Part shown: positions 8,449 to 15,826 of the stretch, piece by piece
Position numbering within the stretch: the first letter of the stretch is position 1
Layout: each line of letters starts with the position of its first letter
Source: Actinomycetota bacterium
GTDB taxonomy: Bacteria; Actinomycetota; Actinomycetes; Mycobacteriales; HKI-0501
Length of the DNA: 64,000 bases
Assembly: GCA_030840805.1 (NCBI GenBank)
Contig: JAVEDU010000013.1
Location: 1-64,000 of the forward strand
Direction: 5' to 3'
Position numbers and translations under genes: made by a program
The notes under the pieces: generated by a model
Seen by the model: only the letters and a program-made list of their open reading frames with translations
What the model was told of the DNA's origin: nothing
Database searches by the model: none

Positions 8449-9672
8449 GTGCACCACGAGATCGTGGAGATCAGCGGCCACCTGATGGACTCCGGCGTGC
8501 TCGCCCGCGTCCTCGACGACGTGCTGGAGTACGGCGGCGACTACCGCATCGACCGGCTCGACCTCGGCCGTGAGCACGACGACGAGTCGGCGGCGCGGAT
8601 CACCGTCGGCGCGGACTCGACCGACCGGCTCGCCCGGATCCTGATGCGGATCCAGGGGCACGGGGTCAACCTGGTCGACCCGGGGCAGGCGGTGACCCGG
8701 CCGGCGCCCGCGGACGGGGTGTTCCCGGACGACTTCTACTCGACCACGAACCTCGACACGGTCGTCCGGCTCGACGAGACCTGGGTGCCGGTCCGCCAGC
8801 CCGAGATGGACTGCGGCCTGCTGGTCACGCCCGCCGGTGTCCGCACGATTCCGGTATCCGACGTCCGGGCGGGCGACGCAGTCGTCTGCGGGCCGGGCGG
8901 GGTGCGCGTCGTACTGCCGCCCGCACCGGACGACCACGCCGGCTCGTTCGGCTTCATGTCCTCGGCGGTGTCCAGCGAGAAACCGCAGGCGCTGCTCGTC
9001 CGGCAGATCGCACAGCAGATGCGGGACGTGCGCGCCGCCGGCCGGCGGATCCTCTGGGTCGGCGGGCCGGCCATCGTGCACACCGGGGCGGGGCCGGCGA
9101 TGGTGGCGCTGGTCGAGGCCGGGTACGTCGACGTGCTGTTCGCCGGCAACGCGCTCGCGACCCACGACATCGAGGCGTCGCTGTTCGGGACCTCGCTGGG
9201 CGTGGACCTCATCAAGGGAGCCGGGGTGCCGCACGGGCACGAGCACCACATTCGCGCCATCAACAGGATCCGGGCGTGCGGGTCGATCGCCAAGGCGGTC
9301 GACGACGGCGTGCTGACCGGGGGCGTGATGCACGCGCTGGTGACCCACGACAAGGACTTCGTGCTGGTCGGCTCGGTCCGCGACGACGGCCCGCTGCCGG
9401 ACGTGTACACCGACGTCGTCGCCGGTCAGCGCGCGATGCGGGCGCAGCTGCCGGGCGTCGGCTTCGCGATCATGGTGGCGACGATGCTCCACAGCATCGC
9501 CACCGGGAACCTGCTGCCCGCCTCGGTGCCGCTGGTCAGCGTCGACATCAACCCGGCCACGGTCACCAAGCTCGCCGACCGCGGGTCGGCGCAGGCGGTC
9601 GGGATCGTCACCGACACCGGGCTGTTCCTGGAGCAGCTCGCCGGCGAGCTGGTGGCGGGCTACCGGCCCTGA
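8449..9672 (+). CDS. TIGR00300-type LOR/SDH protein, probable ornithine cyclodeaminase
   Basis: 407 residues matching the LOR/SDH domain family seen in archaeal ornithine cyclodeaminases and in the C-terminal half of cyanobacterial AgrE/ArgZ. Recognisable pieces are VEISGHLMDSG at the N-terminus, MDCGLLVTPAGVRTIP, the SSEKP block, GPAIVHTGAG, LFAGNALATHDIE, and GTSLG...GHEHHIRAIN near the middle. The likely reaction is NAD-dependent conversion of ornithine to proline and ammonia, or a related amino acid reaction. The arginine dihydrolase half of AgrE is absent. The GTG start at 8449 has GGAGGAG six bases upstream; the preceding gene ends 38 bases away. Confidence 0.75.
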   Translation: MHHEIVEISGHLMDSGVLARVLDDVLEYGGDYRIDRLDLGREHDDESAARITVGADSTDRLARILMRIQGHGVNLVDPGQAVTRPAPADGVFPDDFYSTTNLDTVVRLDETWVPVRQPEMDCGLLVTPAGVRTIPVSDVRAGDAVVCGPGGVRVVLPPAPDDHAGSFGFMSSAVSSEKPQALLVRQIAQQMRDVRAAGRRILWVGGPAIVHTGAGPAMVALVEAGYVDVLFAGNALATHDIEASLFGTSLGVDLIKGAGVPHGHEHHIRAINRIRACGSIAKAVDDGVLTGGVMHALVTHDKDFVLVGSVRDDGPLPDVYTDVVAGQRAMRAQLPGVGFAIMVATMLHSIATGNLLPASVPLVSVDINPATVTKLADRGSAQAVGIVTDTGLFLEQLAGELVAGYRP

Positions 9673-9747
9673 GGTTGTCGCCGTCCCGTCATCCGCCCGT
9701 CTCCCGGTTGTCGCACACACCGTCGACGCTGGAGGCGGAGGTGTCGA

Positions 9748-9999
9748 ATGCCGATCGCCCAGCACACCCGGTCCCGCGCCGACGAGGTGCTCGCGCTGTG
9801 GTGTGAGTTCACCCGGACCGACCCGGCCGCCCTCGACGCCGGGGACCGGCTCGCGTTCCTCCGGCGGCCGCAGGTGGAGGCCCTCGCCGGCACGCCCGAC
9901 GCGGTGCTCCGGGATGTCGCCGAGCGGGTGCGCCGCGGCCGGTCGCTGCCGCTGGAGCGGTGGCTCGCCGGGGTCCGGGTGGTCCGCGCGGGCCGGTAG
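9748..9999 (+). CDS. Small hypothetical helical protein (83 aa)
   Basis: A short frame from ATG 9748 with GGCGGAGG eight bases upstream and codon use like its neighbours. The protein is charged and predicted helical, with RADEVLALWCEFTRTDPAAL at the start and an arginine-rich tail. It has no signal peptide or membrane helix. I do not recognise a family. It lies on the same strand 75 bases after the cyclodeaminase homologue and could be a separate unit. Confidence 0.55.
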   Translation: MPIAQHTRSRADEVLALWCEFTRTDPAALDAGDRLAFLRRPQVEALAGTPDAVLRDVAERVRRGRSLPLERWLAGVRVVRAGR

Positions 10000-10118
10000 C
10001 GTCCCGCCGATCCGACCGCCCCCTCGCGGCGTGACCGCCGGCACCCTCCAGTTCTGGAACGATTGAGTCGATCACGGTGCTGTACCTGGTCGAGATCGCC
10101 CCGAGCCGAGGAGCACCG

Positions 10119-10256
10119 ATGTACCCGCCCGTGAGCCACACCACCGACCTGGTGGCCGCGCTGTTCTACGACGAGCCGTGCCGTGCGGAGGCCCGCGCCA
10201 AGGCCGTGCCCGAGCGTCGTCGACGCACGCTCCGCGAGCGCCTGCTCGGCCGCTGA
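10119..10256 (+). CDS. Very small basic hypothetical protein (45 aa)
   Basis: ATG 10119 is preceded by CCGAGGAG with a five-base gap. The 45 codons encode a peptide with an acidic/hydrophobic first half (TTDLVAALFYDEP) and a basic second half (ERRRRTLRERLLGR). Short actinomycete proteins of this shape are common, but there is no family I can name. It ends just before a stretch with three copies of gctgaRccgac, and converges on the EEP-family gene. Confidence 0.45.
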   Translation: MYPPVSHTTDLVAALFYDEPCRAEARAKAVPERRRRTLRERLLGR

Positions 10257-10310
10257 ACCGACCCAGCAGCTGAGCCGACCCGCCGCTGAGCCGACACAGC
10301 GGCGGAACGG

Positions 10311-11006
10311 TCAGCCCAGGTCGAGCCGGACCCGCACCGGGAAGTGGTCGCTCGCGACCCGCACGTCGGCCGAGTCGAGCACCTCGTACCCGCTGACGGC
10401 CAGGCCCGGGTCCGCCCACACGTAGTCGATCCGGCGCCGCGGCGACGCGGTCGAGAACGTCGGCGTCCGCGGGTCGCCCCCGGTCACCGCCGTGTCGACC
10501 AGCCGCTCGGCGAGGACCGCCGACACCGCCCCGCCCGACGCCTCGTTGAAGTCGCCGACGAGCACCGCCGGCGGGGCGTCCGGGGGCACCAGGTCGAGCA
10601 GCCGCCGGGCCTGGCGGGCCCGCTCCGCCGGGTACAGGCTCAGGTGCGTACCGACGGCGGTGAACCGGTGACCGGCCAGCGACAGCTCCGCCACGGCCGC
10701 CCCGCGCCGCTGCGGGAGCTCCAGCTTCGGCGGGCACACCAGCGGGAACCTCACGTCGCGCGTCCGGTGCACGGTCACCGCGAGGTCGGACAGCAGCAGG
10801 TTGCCGGCGGCCGGCGCACCCCCGGCCACGACCACGAGCCCGCAGCGCCGAGCCAGGTCCGCCGCGCGGGACCGCCAGCGGAACAGCTTCGGCGCCTCCT
10901 GCACGCACACGAGTTGCGCACCGCTGCCCCGGATCACCCGGACCAGCGCCCCGAGATCGTCCCGCAGGCCCCGGACGTTGTACGTGAGCACGGTCAGCTC
11001 GGTCAT
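10311..11006 (-). CDS. Endonuclease/exonuclease/phosphatase (EEP) family protein
   Basis: 231 residues with the DNase I-like fold: LTYNVRGL at the N-terminus (metal-binding Asn), CVQE (catalytic Glu), THLSLYP, LVGDFNEA (Asp/Asn pair), RRRIDYVW and the terminal SDHFPVRV (Asp-His). All catalytic positions are present. Members hydrolyse phosphodiester bonds in nucleic acids, inositol phosphates or lipids, and the substrate cannot be told from sequence. No signal peptide is visible. The ATG overlaps the glucokinase stop by one base (TGATG), so it is the last gene of the leftward operon. Confidence 0.85.
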   Translation of the reverse strand: MTELTVLTYNVRGLRDDLGALVRVIRGSGAQLVCVQEAPKLFRWRSRAADLARRCGLVVVAGGAPAAGNLLLSDLAVTVHRTRDVRFPLVCPPKLELPQRRGAAVAELSLAGHRFTAVGTHLSLYPAERARQARRLLDLVPPDAPPAVLVGDFNEASGGAVSAVLAERLVDTAVTGGDPRTPTFSTASPRRRIDYVWADPGLAVSGYEVLDSADVRVASDHFPVRVRLDLG

Positions 11007-11953
11007 CAGCGGAGTCTGGCGAGATCGGCGGCGCCGATCAACCCCGCCTCGTTGCCGAGCTCGGCGGCGCGGATCCGGGCCACCGGCAACGTGATCCGCG
11101 GGCCGAGCGCGGCGACGTAGGCCTCCCGGGCCGGCGCGATCAGCAGGTCACCGGACTCCGCGACCCCGCCGCCGACCACGATCAACCCCGGGTCCCAGAT
11201 GGACACGAGGTCGGCGAGCCCCTGCCCGAGCCACTGCGCGATCACCCCGAACGCCTCGATCGCCGCCGGGTCGCCCTCCCCCGCCGCCTGGGTGATCTGC
11301 GGACCCTGGATCGCGTCGACCTGGCCGCCGGCGAGCCGCAGCAGCCGGGCCGCGCGGTGCGGGTCGGCCTCGGCGAGCGCCCGCGCCTCCCGCACCAGCG
11401 CGCGGCCGCTGCAGTACTGCTCGAAGCAGCCGCGGCGCCCGCACCCGCACGGCAGGCCGCCCGGCACGAACCGCACGTGCCCGAACTCCCCGGCCACCCC
11501 GTACGCACCGCGGAACAGCTTCCCGTCCGCGATGATCCCGCCGCCGATGCCGGTCCCGACGGTGATCAGCAGCACCTCGGAGACACCGCGCGCCGCGCCG
11601 AAGCGGAACTCCGCCCACGCCGCGGTGTTCCCGTCGTTCTCGACCACGACCGGAAGCCCGACCTTGTCGGCGATGCGGTCGCGGAGCGGCTCGTCCCGCC
11701 AGGCGACGTTCGGGGCGAACATCACGGTGGACCGGTCGGCGTCGATCCAGCCCGCCGCACCGACCCCGACGGCCTCCACGCCCGGGTACGCGTCGACGAG
11801 CGCGGCGACCACCTCGGCGATCACCACCGCCGTCTGGCCCGAGTCGTCGTCGGGCGTCGCCCGGCGCACGGTGGTGAGCACCTCGCCGTCGGGTGTCACC
11901 ACGCCGCCGAGGACCTTCGTGCCCCCGACGTCGACTCCGATGGTCAGCGTCAC
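11006..11953 (-). CDS. glkA: ROK-family glucokinase
   Basis: 315 residues with the ROK kinase signature: phosphate-binding DVGGTK at the N-terminus, catalytic Asp in VVENDGNTAA, TVGTGIGGGI, the GEFGHV box, and a structural zinc site CGCGRRGCFEQYCSG. It would phosphorylate glucose with ATP in the cytoplasm and may serve carbon-catabolite control as in Streptomyces. The GTG 11953 start places DVGGTK at residues 7-12, as in relatives. The neighbours (EEP downstream; DUF5304-like, ArsA, SRPBCC upstream) resemble, from memory, the surroundings of glkA in Streptomyces. Confidence 0.9.
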   Translation of the reverse strand: MTLTIGVDVGGTKVLGGVVTPDGEVLTTVRRATPDDDSGQTAVVIAEVVAALVDAYPGVEAVGVGAAGWIDADRSTVMFAPNVAWRDEPLRDRIADKVGLPVVVENDGNTAAWAEFRFGAARGVSEVLLITVGTGIGGGIIADGKLFRGAYGVAGEFGHVRFVPGGLPCGCGRRGCFEQYCSGRALVREARALAEADPHRAARLLRLAGGQVDAIQGPQITQAAGEGDPAAIEAFGVIAQWLGQGLADLVSIWDPGLIVVGGGVAESGDLLIAPAREAYVAALGPRITLPVARIRAAELGNEAGLIGAADLARLR

Positions 11954-11979
11954 GCCGTTCCCCGCTCTCTCGTCCGCCG

Positions 11980-12315
11980 TCAGGCCAGGTCGATGTGTTC
12001 CACGTGCGGCTCGGGCCCCGGCGGGGTCCCCGGCCGGGCATGCCCGTCGAACATCGTGCGCAGCACGCCCGCGAGCGCCGTCGCCGCATCGGTCGCGAGC
12101 GTGGTCATCCGCTCCGCCGCCTCCGGGTGGTCGGACCGGATGGCCCGCACGGCTCGGCACACCGGGCACCCGGCGCACTCCGGGGCGCCGGTGTCGAGCC
12201 GGTCCCCGTCGGGGTCCACCGCGGACACCGCGCGACGGGCCCAGTCCGCCGCCGCCTCGACCAGCCGGGCGGCCTCCTCGGCGAGGGCACCGGGCTCGGG
12301 TCGGGGCGCGGTCAC
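11980..12315 (-). CDS. DUF5304-like protein with a CxxC motif
   Basis: 111 residues, predicted largely helical, with the motif ECAGCPVCRAVRAI in the middle and a short acidic/His tail (HVEHIDLA). The Cys pattern and genomic position between a ROK glucokinase and an ArsA-like ATPase fit the actinobacterial DUF5304 group, whose function is unknown; the cysteines could bind metal. GTG 12315 is chosen because it overlaps the ArsA stop as GTGA, indicating coupled translation. Confidence 0.7.
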   Translation of the reverse strand: MTAPRPEPGALAEEAARLVEAAADWARRAVSAVDPDGDRLDTGAPECAGCPVCRAVRAIRSDHPEAAERMTTLATDAATALAGVLRTMFDGHARPGTPPGPEPHVEHIDLA

Positions 12316-13484
12316 GCGGCACCGACCGGGACCTGACCGAAGTGGACGACCAGTCGCCCGTCGGTCAGCGCGGCGCCGAGGACCGGGCGCGGCGACAGCC
12401 ACTCCGGCAGCGTCACCACCCTGCGCTGCCCGCCCACGGTCACCACCAGGTCGTCCCCGGCCCGGGCGAGGTCCACCTCGGCACGCTCGGCGAGGGGCAG
12501 GGGCATCGACAACACGGTCTCCTCACCGTCCGACTCCACGTGCAGGGCCCTGATCTCCGGCGGAGCGCCCAGCGGGTCCGCGTCGCCGTACAGGTGCTCG
12601 GCGTAGGCGGCGAGCGCGTCCAGCCCGACCGGCTCCTCCGGCAGGTAGGGGCCGAGGTGCACGGGCAGCCCGGCGAAGCTCTGCCGCACCTCGTCCAGCT
12701 GCACCGCCTGGGCGGCCACCCACCCGGCCCGCCAGGGGTCGTCGCCGCCGGCCGGGATGACCCGGTTCGCCACCACCGCGTCGACCGCGAACCCGTACAG
12801 CGACAGGCTCGTGAACGTCCGCCGCGCCTCCGCCACCACGACCGCCTCCGGGGTCAGCACCAGCCGCACGCTGGCGCGGGCGGGGTCGGTGAGCAGCGCG
12901 TACACCTCGGCCAGGTCGGCGTGCAGCCGCTGGACGGACCCGAACACGTCATCGGCCGGCAGCGCCTCGCTCCCGACGAACGGCCGGGCCGCGCGGGCGA
13001 GCCGGCGGTGCCCGGGGAACGCGTGCTCGAAGTACCAGCCCAGCGCGGCGGGCAGCGCCAGCAGCCGGAGCGTCTCCGCGGTGGGCGCGCAGTCCACGAC
13101 GACGAGGTCGAGGTCGCCGGCCCGCACCCGGGCCCGCACCTCCAGCAGCGCGAGGATCTCGTCGGCGCCGGGCAGCACGGTCAGCTGCTCGGCCGCGAGC
13201 GCGTCGACGCCACCGCGCCCGAGCAGCTCCCGGAGATACCCGCGGACCGTCGCCCACGACTCCTCGAACCGGCGCTGGGTGTCGACCTGCTGGCCGAGCA
13301 GGTCGGTCGCCACCGGCGTCGGCTCGGGGCCGAGCGGGACGCCGAGGGCGTCGGCGAGCGAATGGGCCGGGTCGGTGGACAGCACGAGGGTCCGCAGCCC
13401 GCGCCGCGCCGCGAGGACCGCGGTGGCGGCGGCCGACGTCGTCTTCCCCACGCCACCCTTGCCGGTGAACAGCAGTACGCGCAC
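12312..13484 (-). CDS. ArsA/GET3-family ATPase
   Basis: 390 residues. The N-terminal deviant Walker A is GKGGVGKTT at about residues 7-15, followed by LSTDPAHSLADAL (switch I) and VVVDCAPTAETLR (switch II), all typical of ArsA/Get3 ATPases. The C-terminal hundred residues resemble the alpha-crystallin-like ArsA_HSP20 extension (MPLPLAERAEVDLARAGDDL). There is no ArsB partner or metal-binding cysteine array nearby, so arsenite transport is unlikely; a chaperone or targeting role is more plausible. The GTG 13484 start has GGAGGAG six bases upstream. It heads an operon with the DUF5304-like, glkA and EEP genes. Confidence 0.85.
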   Translation of the reverse strand: MRVLLFTGKGGVGKTTSAAATAVLAARRGLRTLVLSTDPAHSLADALGVPLGPEPTPVATDLLGQQVDTQRRFEESWATVRGYLRELLGRGGVDALAAEQLTVLPGADEILALLEVRARVRAGDLDLVVVDCAPTAETLRLLALPAALGWYFEHAFPGHRRLARAARPFVGSEALPADDVFGSVQRLHADLAEVYALLTDPARASVRLVLTPEAVVVAEARRTFTSLSLYGFAVDAVVANRVIPAGGDDPWRAGWVAAQAVQLDEVRQSFAGLPVHLGPYLPEEPVGLDALAAYAEHLYGDADPLGAPPEIRALHVESDGEETVLSMPLPLAERAEVDLARAGDDLVVTVGGQRRVVTLPEWLSPRPVLGAALTDGRLVVHFGQVPVGAA

Positions 13485-13552
13485 GCCCGCTCCTCCGGCT
13501 CCGCTGCCCTGACGATCGCCAGAGCGTATCCGCCGGTGGCCGTCGCCCGGGG

Positions 13553-13990
13553 TCAGGCCTCGGTGCGCTTCTTCAGCTCCTTGAGCGCGGTGTCCATGAT
13601 GACCTTCTCCGCCTTGCGCTTGAACATGCCCAGCATCGGGATGCTCAGCTCGACGGCGAGGGTGTACGTCACCGTGGTGGTGCCGTCGCCGTTGTCGGCC
13701 AGGTCGTAGGAGCCGTGCTGGCTCTTCTGCGTCTCGCCGCGGACCAGGTGCCACTCGATCCGGGACAGGTCCTCGGCATACGCGTACTCGAGCACGTAGT
13801 CGTCCCGGACCACGCCCGCGTCGACCACGAACCGGACCTGGCTCGCGTGGCCGTCCGGATAGGACTGGAGGATCTCGACGGTCTTCACCGCGCCGGCCCA
13901 GTCCGGGTACGACCCGAAGTCGGTGATGACGGCGGCCACCTCCTCGACAGGGGCGCTGACCGTGATCGACTGCGTGGAGGAATCCGCCAT
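13553..13990 (-). CDS. SRPBCC-family protein (polyketide cyclase/dehydrase-like)
   Basis: 145 residues with the START-like fold: an ITVSAPVEEVAAVITDF opening helix region, FGSYPDWAGAVKTVEI, and a long C-terminal helix (AEKVIMDTALKELKKR). Such proteins form a hydrophobic pocket for lipids or polyketides; no ligand can be assigned. A TAGCCT box seven bases before the ATG and no Shine-Dalgarno sequence suggest a leaderless transcript. Confidence 0.8.
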   Translation of the reverse strand: MADSSTQSITVSAPVEEVAAVITDFGSYPDWAGAVKTVEILQSYPDGHASQVRFVVDAGVVRDDYVLEYAYAEDLSRIEWHLVRGETQKSQHGSYDLADNGDGTTTVTYTLAVELSIPMLGMFKRKAEKVIMDTALKELKKRTEA

Positions 13991-13997
13991 GCCCGGC

Positions 13998-14003
13998 AGG
14001 CTA
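13998..14003 (-). promoter_or_regulatory. Candidate -10 box of a leaderless promoter (SRPBCC gene)
   Basis: TAGCCT on the minus strand, separated by seven bases from ATG 13990. That spacing would put the transcript start at the start codon; no ribosome binding site is present in the gap. Confidence 0.45.
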
Positions 14004-14008
14004 GCGCG

Positions 14009-14791
14009 TCACCAGGTCACCGCGTACGGCACGCCGGTCTCCCGGAAGTGACCGACGTTCACGCACTCGGTCCGGCCGACCCGGGTCCGGAGGTGCAGCG
14101 GCTGGTGGACGTGCCCGAACAGCACCATCCGCGGCTGGTGCTCCCGTACCGCGTCCAGCAGGGCGTGGCTCCCGCGTTCGAACCGCCGGGCGACCGTGTC
14201 GTAGCAGAGCTCCGGCACCGCGGGCGGGATGTGGCTGCACAGCACGTCGACCGGGCCGAGGGCGGCGACCTTGGCCGCGAACTGCTCCTCGGTGACCAGA
14301 TAGGGATACCGGCTGGGCCGGTCCCCGATCCCGCCGCCGACGAACCCCACCCTGAGCCCGCCGATCTCGGCGACCTCCCCGTCGAGGACCCGGATCCCGT
14401 CCCGGGTGAACTCCGGCCACAGCTGGGGCGCGTCCACGTTCCCGTAGGTGCACCAGGCCGGCGACGGCATCGCGGCGAACACCTCGCGGTACTCCTGCCG
14501 GATCGCGTCGAGCAGGAGCTGCTGCGGGTCGGCATCCCGCTCGACGGCGGCCGCGGCGAGCATCGCGCGGCTGAACTCCCCCGCCTCCCGGAACCGCTGG
14601 GCGGTGCGCAGCCCGATCCAGTGGGCGACGTTGTCCGCGCCGTACAGGCGGCCCATGATCCCGGCACTGGGGTCGGTGTAGTCGACGGCCTCCAGGAGAT
14701 CGCCGAGCACGATCAGCGCGTCGGCGCCGTCGGCCGCACGGGCCAGCGCATCCGTGCGGCCGTGGACGTCCGATACCACGTGCACGCGCAT
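14009..14791 (-). CDS. Calcineurin-like metallophosphoesterase
   Basis: 260 residues with the full metallophosphoesterase motif series: DVHG (metal 1), LGDLLEAVD, TYGNVDAP (replacing the usual GN[HD]D), SHIPP, and FGHVHQP near the C-terminus. It is cytoplasmic by sequence. It probably hydrolyses a small phosphodiester or monoester; substrate is unknown. Upstream TACCCT seven bases before ATG suggests leaderless initiation. The gene sits between two SRPBCC genes and the zinc-ribbon gene, all leftward. Confidence 0.85.
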   Translation of the reverse strand: MRVHVVSDVHGRTDALARAADGADALIVLGDLLEAVDYTDPSAGIMGRLYGADNVAHWIGLRTAQRFREAGEFSRAMLAAAAVERDADPQQLLLDAIRQEYREVFAAMPSPAWCTYGNVDAPQLWPEFTRDGIRVLDGEVAEIGGLRVGFVGGGIGDRPSRYPYLVTEEQFAAKVAALGPVDVLCSHIPPAVPELCYDTVARRFERGSHALLDAVREHQPRMVLFGHVHQPLHLRTRVGRTECVNVGHFRETGVPYAVTW

Positions 14792-14798
14792 GGCGGTG

Positions 14799-14804
14799 AG
14801 GGTA
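14799..14804 (-). promoter_or_regulatory. Candidate -10 box of a leaderless promoter (phosphoesterase gene)
   Basis: TACCCT on the minus strand ends seven bases before ATG 14791, with no Shine-Dalgarno sequence between them. Confidence 0.45.
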
Positions 14805-14840
14805 CGGGTGGGGCGGCGGCCGGGGCGGGCCGACCCCGGG

Positions 14841-15287
14841 TCAGCCGAACAGCCAGAGGACCGCGGCGAGCAGCGCGAGGATCCCGGCGACGGACCCCAG
14901 CGCGACCGCGATCCGGGCCCCGCGGCTCAGCCCGGTGAGGGCCGACACGGTGGGGATGCCCCGGTCCGCGGCCAGGGCGGCGAGGAACCCGCTGCCACAC
15001 GAGGAGCAGGCCGCGGCGGCGAGGTCGTTCACCGTGCCGCACTGCGGGCACGGCCATCCGGGCGCCGGGGTGTCACCGCCGGGCGCACGGTGCCGGGCCC
15101 GGGCGGCCACGGGCGGACCCGGCTCGGCCTCGGGCGGCTCGGGGGACTCCGCCGGCCCGGGAGCCGAGGACACGGGGGCAGCCACCTCGGGAGCCGGCGG
15201 TCGCAGGTCGGCGTAGCACTGGGTGCACCACTCGGCGCCCTCGCCGACCCGCGCCCCGCACTGCGGGCAGCGGGTCACGGCCGCCAT
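14841..15287 (-). CDS. Double zinc-ribbon protein with C-terminal membrane anchor
   Basis: 148 residues: a zinc ribbon CPQC...CTQC at about residues 8-25, a Pro/Glu-rich linker, a second ribbon CPQC...CSSC at about 85-105, and one C-terminal hydrophobic helix (IAVALGSVAGILALLAAVLW). It is probably a cytoplasmic zinc-ribbon tether at the membrane. ATG 15287 immediately follows the stop of the upstream SRPBCC gene, so the two are a transcription unit. Function is unknown. Confidence 0.7.
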   Translation of the reverse strand: MAAVTRCPQCGARVGEGAEWCTQCYADLRPPAPEVAAPVSSAPGPAESPEPPEAEPGPPVAARARHRAPGGDTPAPGWPCPQCGTVNDLAAAACSSCGSGFLAALAADRGIPTVSALTGLSRGARIAVALGSVAGILALLAAVLWLFG

Positions 15288-15288
15288 C

Positions 15289-15702
15289 TCAGCCCTCCCC
15301 CGCCGCGACCCGCACCGACGGCTCGCCGGGTCCGCGGCCCGCCTCGAGCCGGTCCTTGACCGCCCAGAGCACCCGCTTGGCATGCCGGGCCCGGGCCTGG
15401 ATCTCCCGCACGGCGTCCCGCGGGCTCGGCGTGACGACCGCGCCGGCCGAGTCGGTGAGGTCGCAGCGCAGGTACGTGTGGATCACCACGCCGTCCCCGA
15501 ACGCCTCCAGCCAGACCTCACAGGAGCCGGCGAGGGCCCCGGTCGCCGTCCACCGGATCCCCTCCAGCCCACGGTCCATGAACACCGCGAGCCGCAGGTC
15601 AGGCCACAGCTCCGCGGTGAACCCCGGTTCGTGCACGGCCGCCGCGACCAGCGCGGGCACGGCCGCGACGAACGTCTCCTCGATCAGATCGATCTGCGCC
15701 AC
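15289..15702 (-). CDS. SRPBCC-family (START-like) protein
   Basis: 137 residues from the putative GTG 15702. It reads as a SRPBCC domain, with IDLIEETFVAAVPALVAAAV at the start, the strand pair GIRWTATGALAGSCEVWLE, and a C-terminal helix rich in Arg/Ala. The frame stays open further upstream to 15876, but that part lies in the divergent promoter region and does not look conserved. It is the first gene of the unit ending with the zinc-ribbon protein. Ligand unknown. Confidence 0.65.
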   Translation of the reverse strand: MAQIDLIEETFVAAVPALVAAAVHEPGFTAELWPDLRLAVFMDRGLEGIRWTATGALAGSCEVWLEAFGDGVVIHTYLRCDLTDSAGAVVTPSPRDAVREIQARARHAKRVLWAVKDRLEAGRGPGEPSVRVAAGEG

Positions 15703-15781
15703 GGGTGTGAGGATGCCACCACTGAGCGTTGTATTTGGGACGGGCCTCACACAGACCCCACTCGGCCCGGTAGGTTTTGCC

Positions 15782-15795
15782 TTACCTGCCAGTAA
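15782..15795 (+). promoter_or_regulatory. Candidate palindromic operator of the acyl-CoA ligase gene
   Basis: TTACCTGCCAGTAA is an interrupted palindrome (TTAC-N6-GTAA) located 31 bases before the start codon. Arms and spacing fit a TetR-type operator of the kind reported before actinobacterial fatty-acid genes. The regulator is not in the window. Confidence 0.45.
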
Positions 15796-15826
15796 CCGCA
15801 GGGTATGTCGAGCCGGGAGAGGCACT

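Noticed and set aside
8215-10044. 609-codon leftward frame over the cyclodeaminase homologue
   Set aside because: No recognisable domain, and it opposes a well-conserved protein with a good ribosome site.
12312-13484. Arsenite-efflux ATPase
   Set aside because: ArsA-like sequence, but no ArsB or arsenic-related neighbours and no metal-binding Cys triad seen; kept as generic ArsA/GET3 ATPase.
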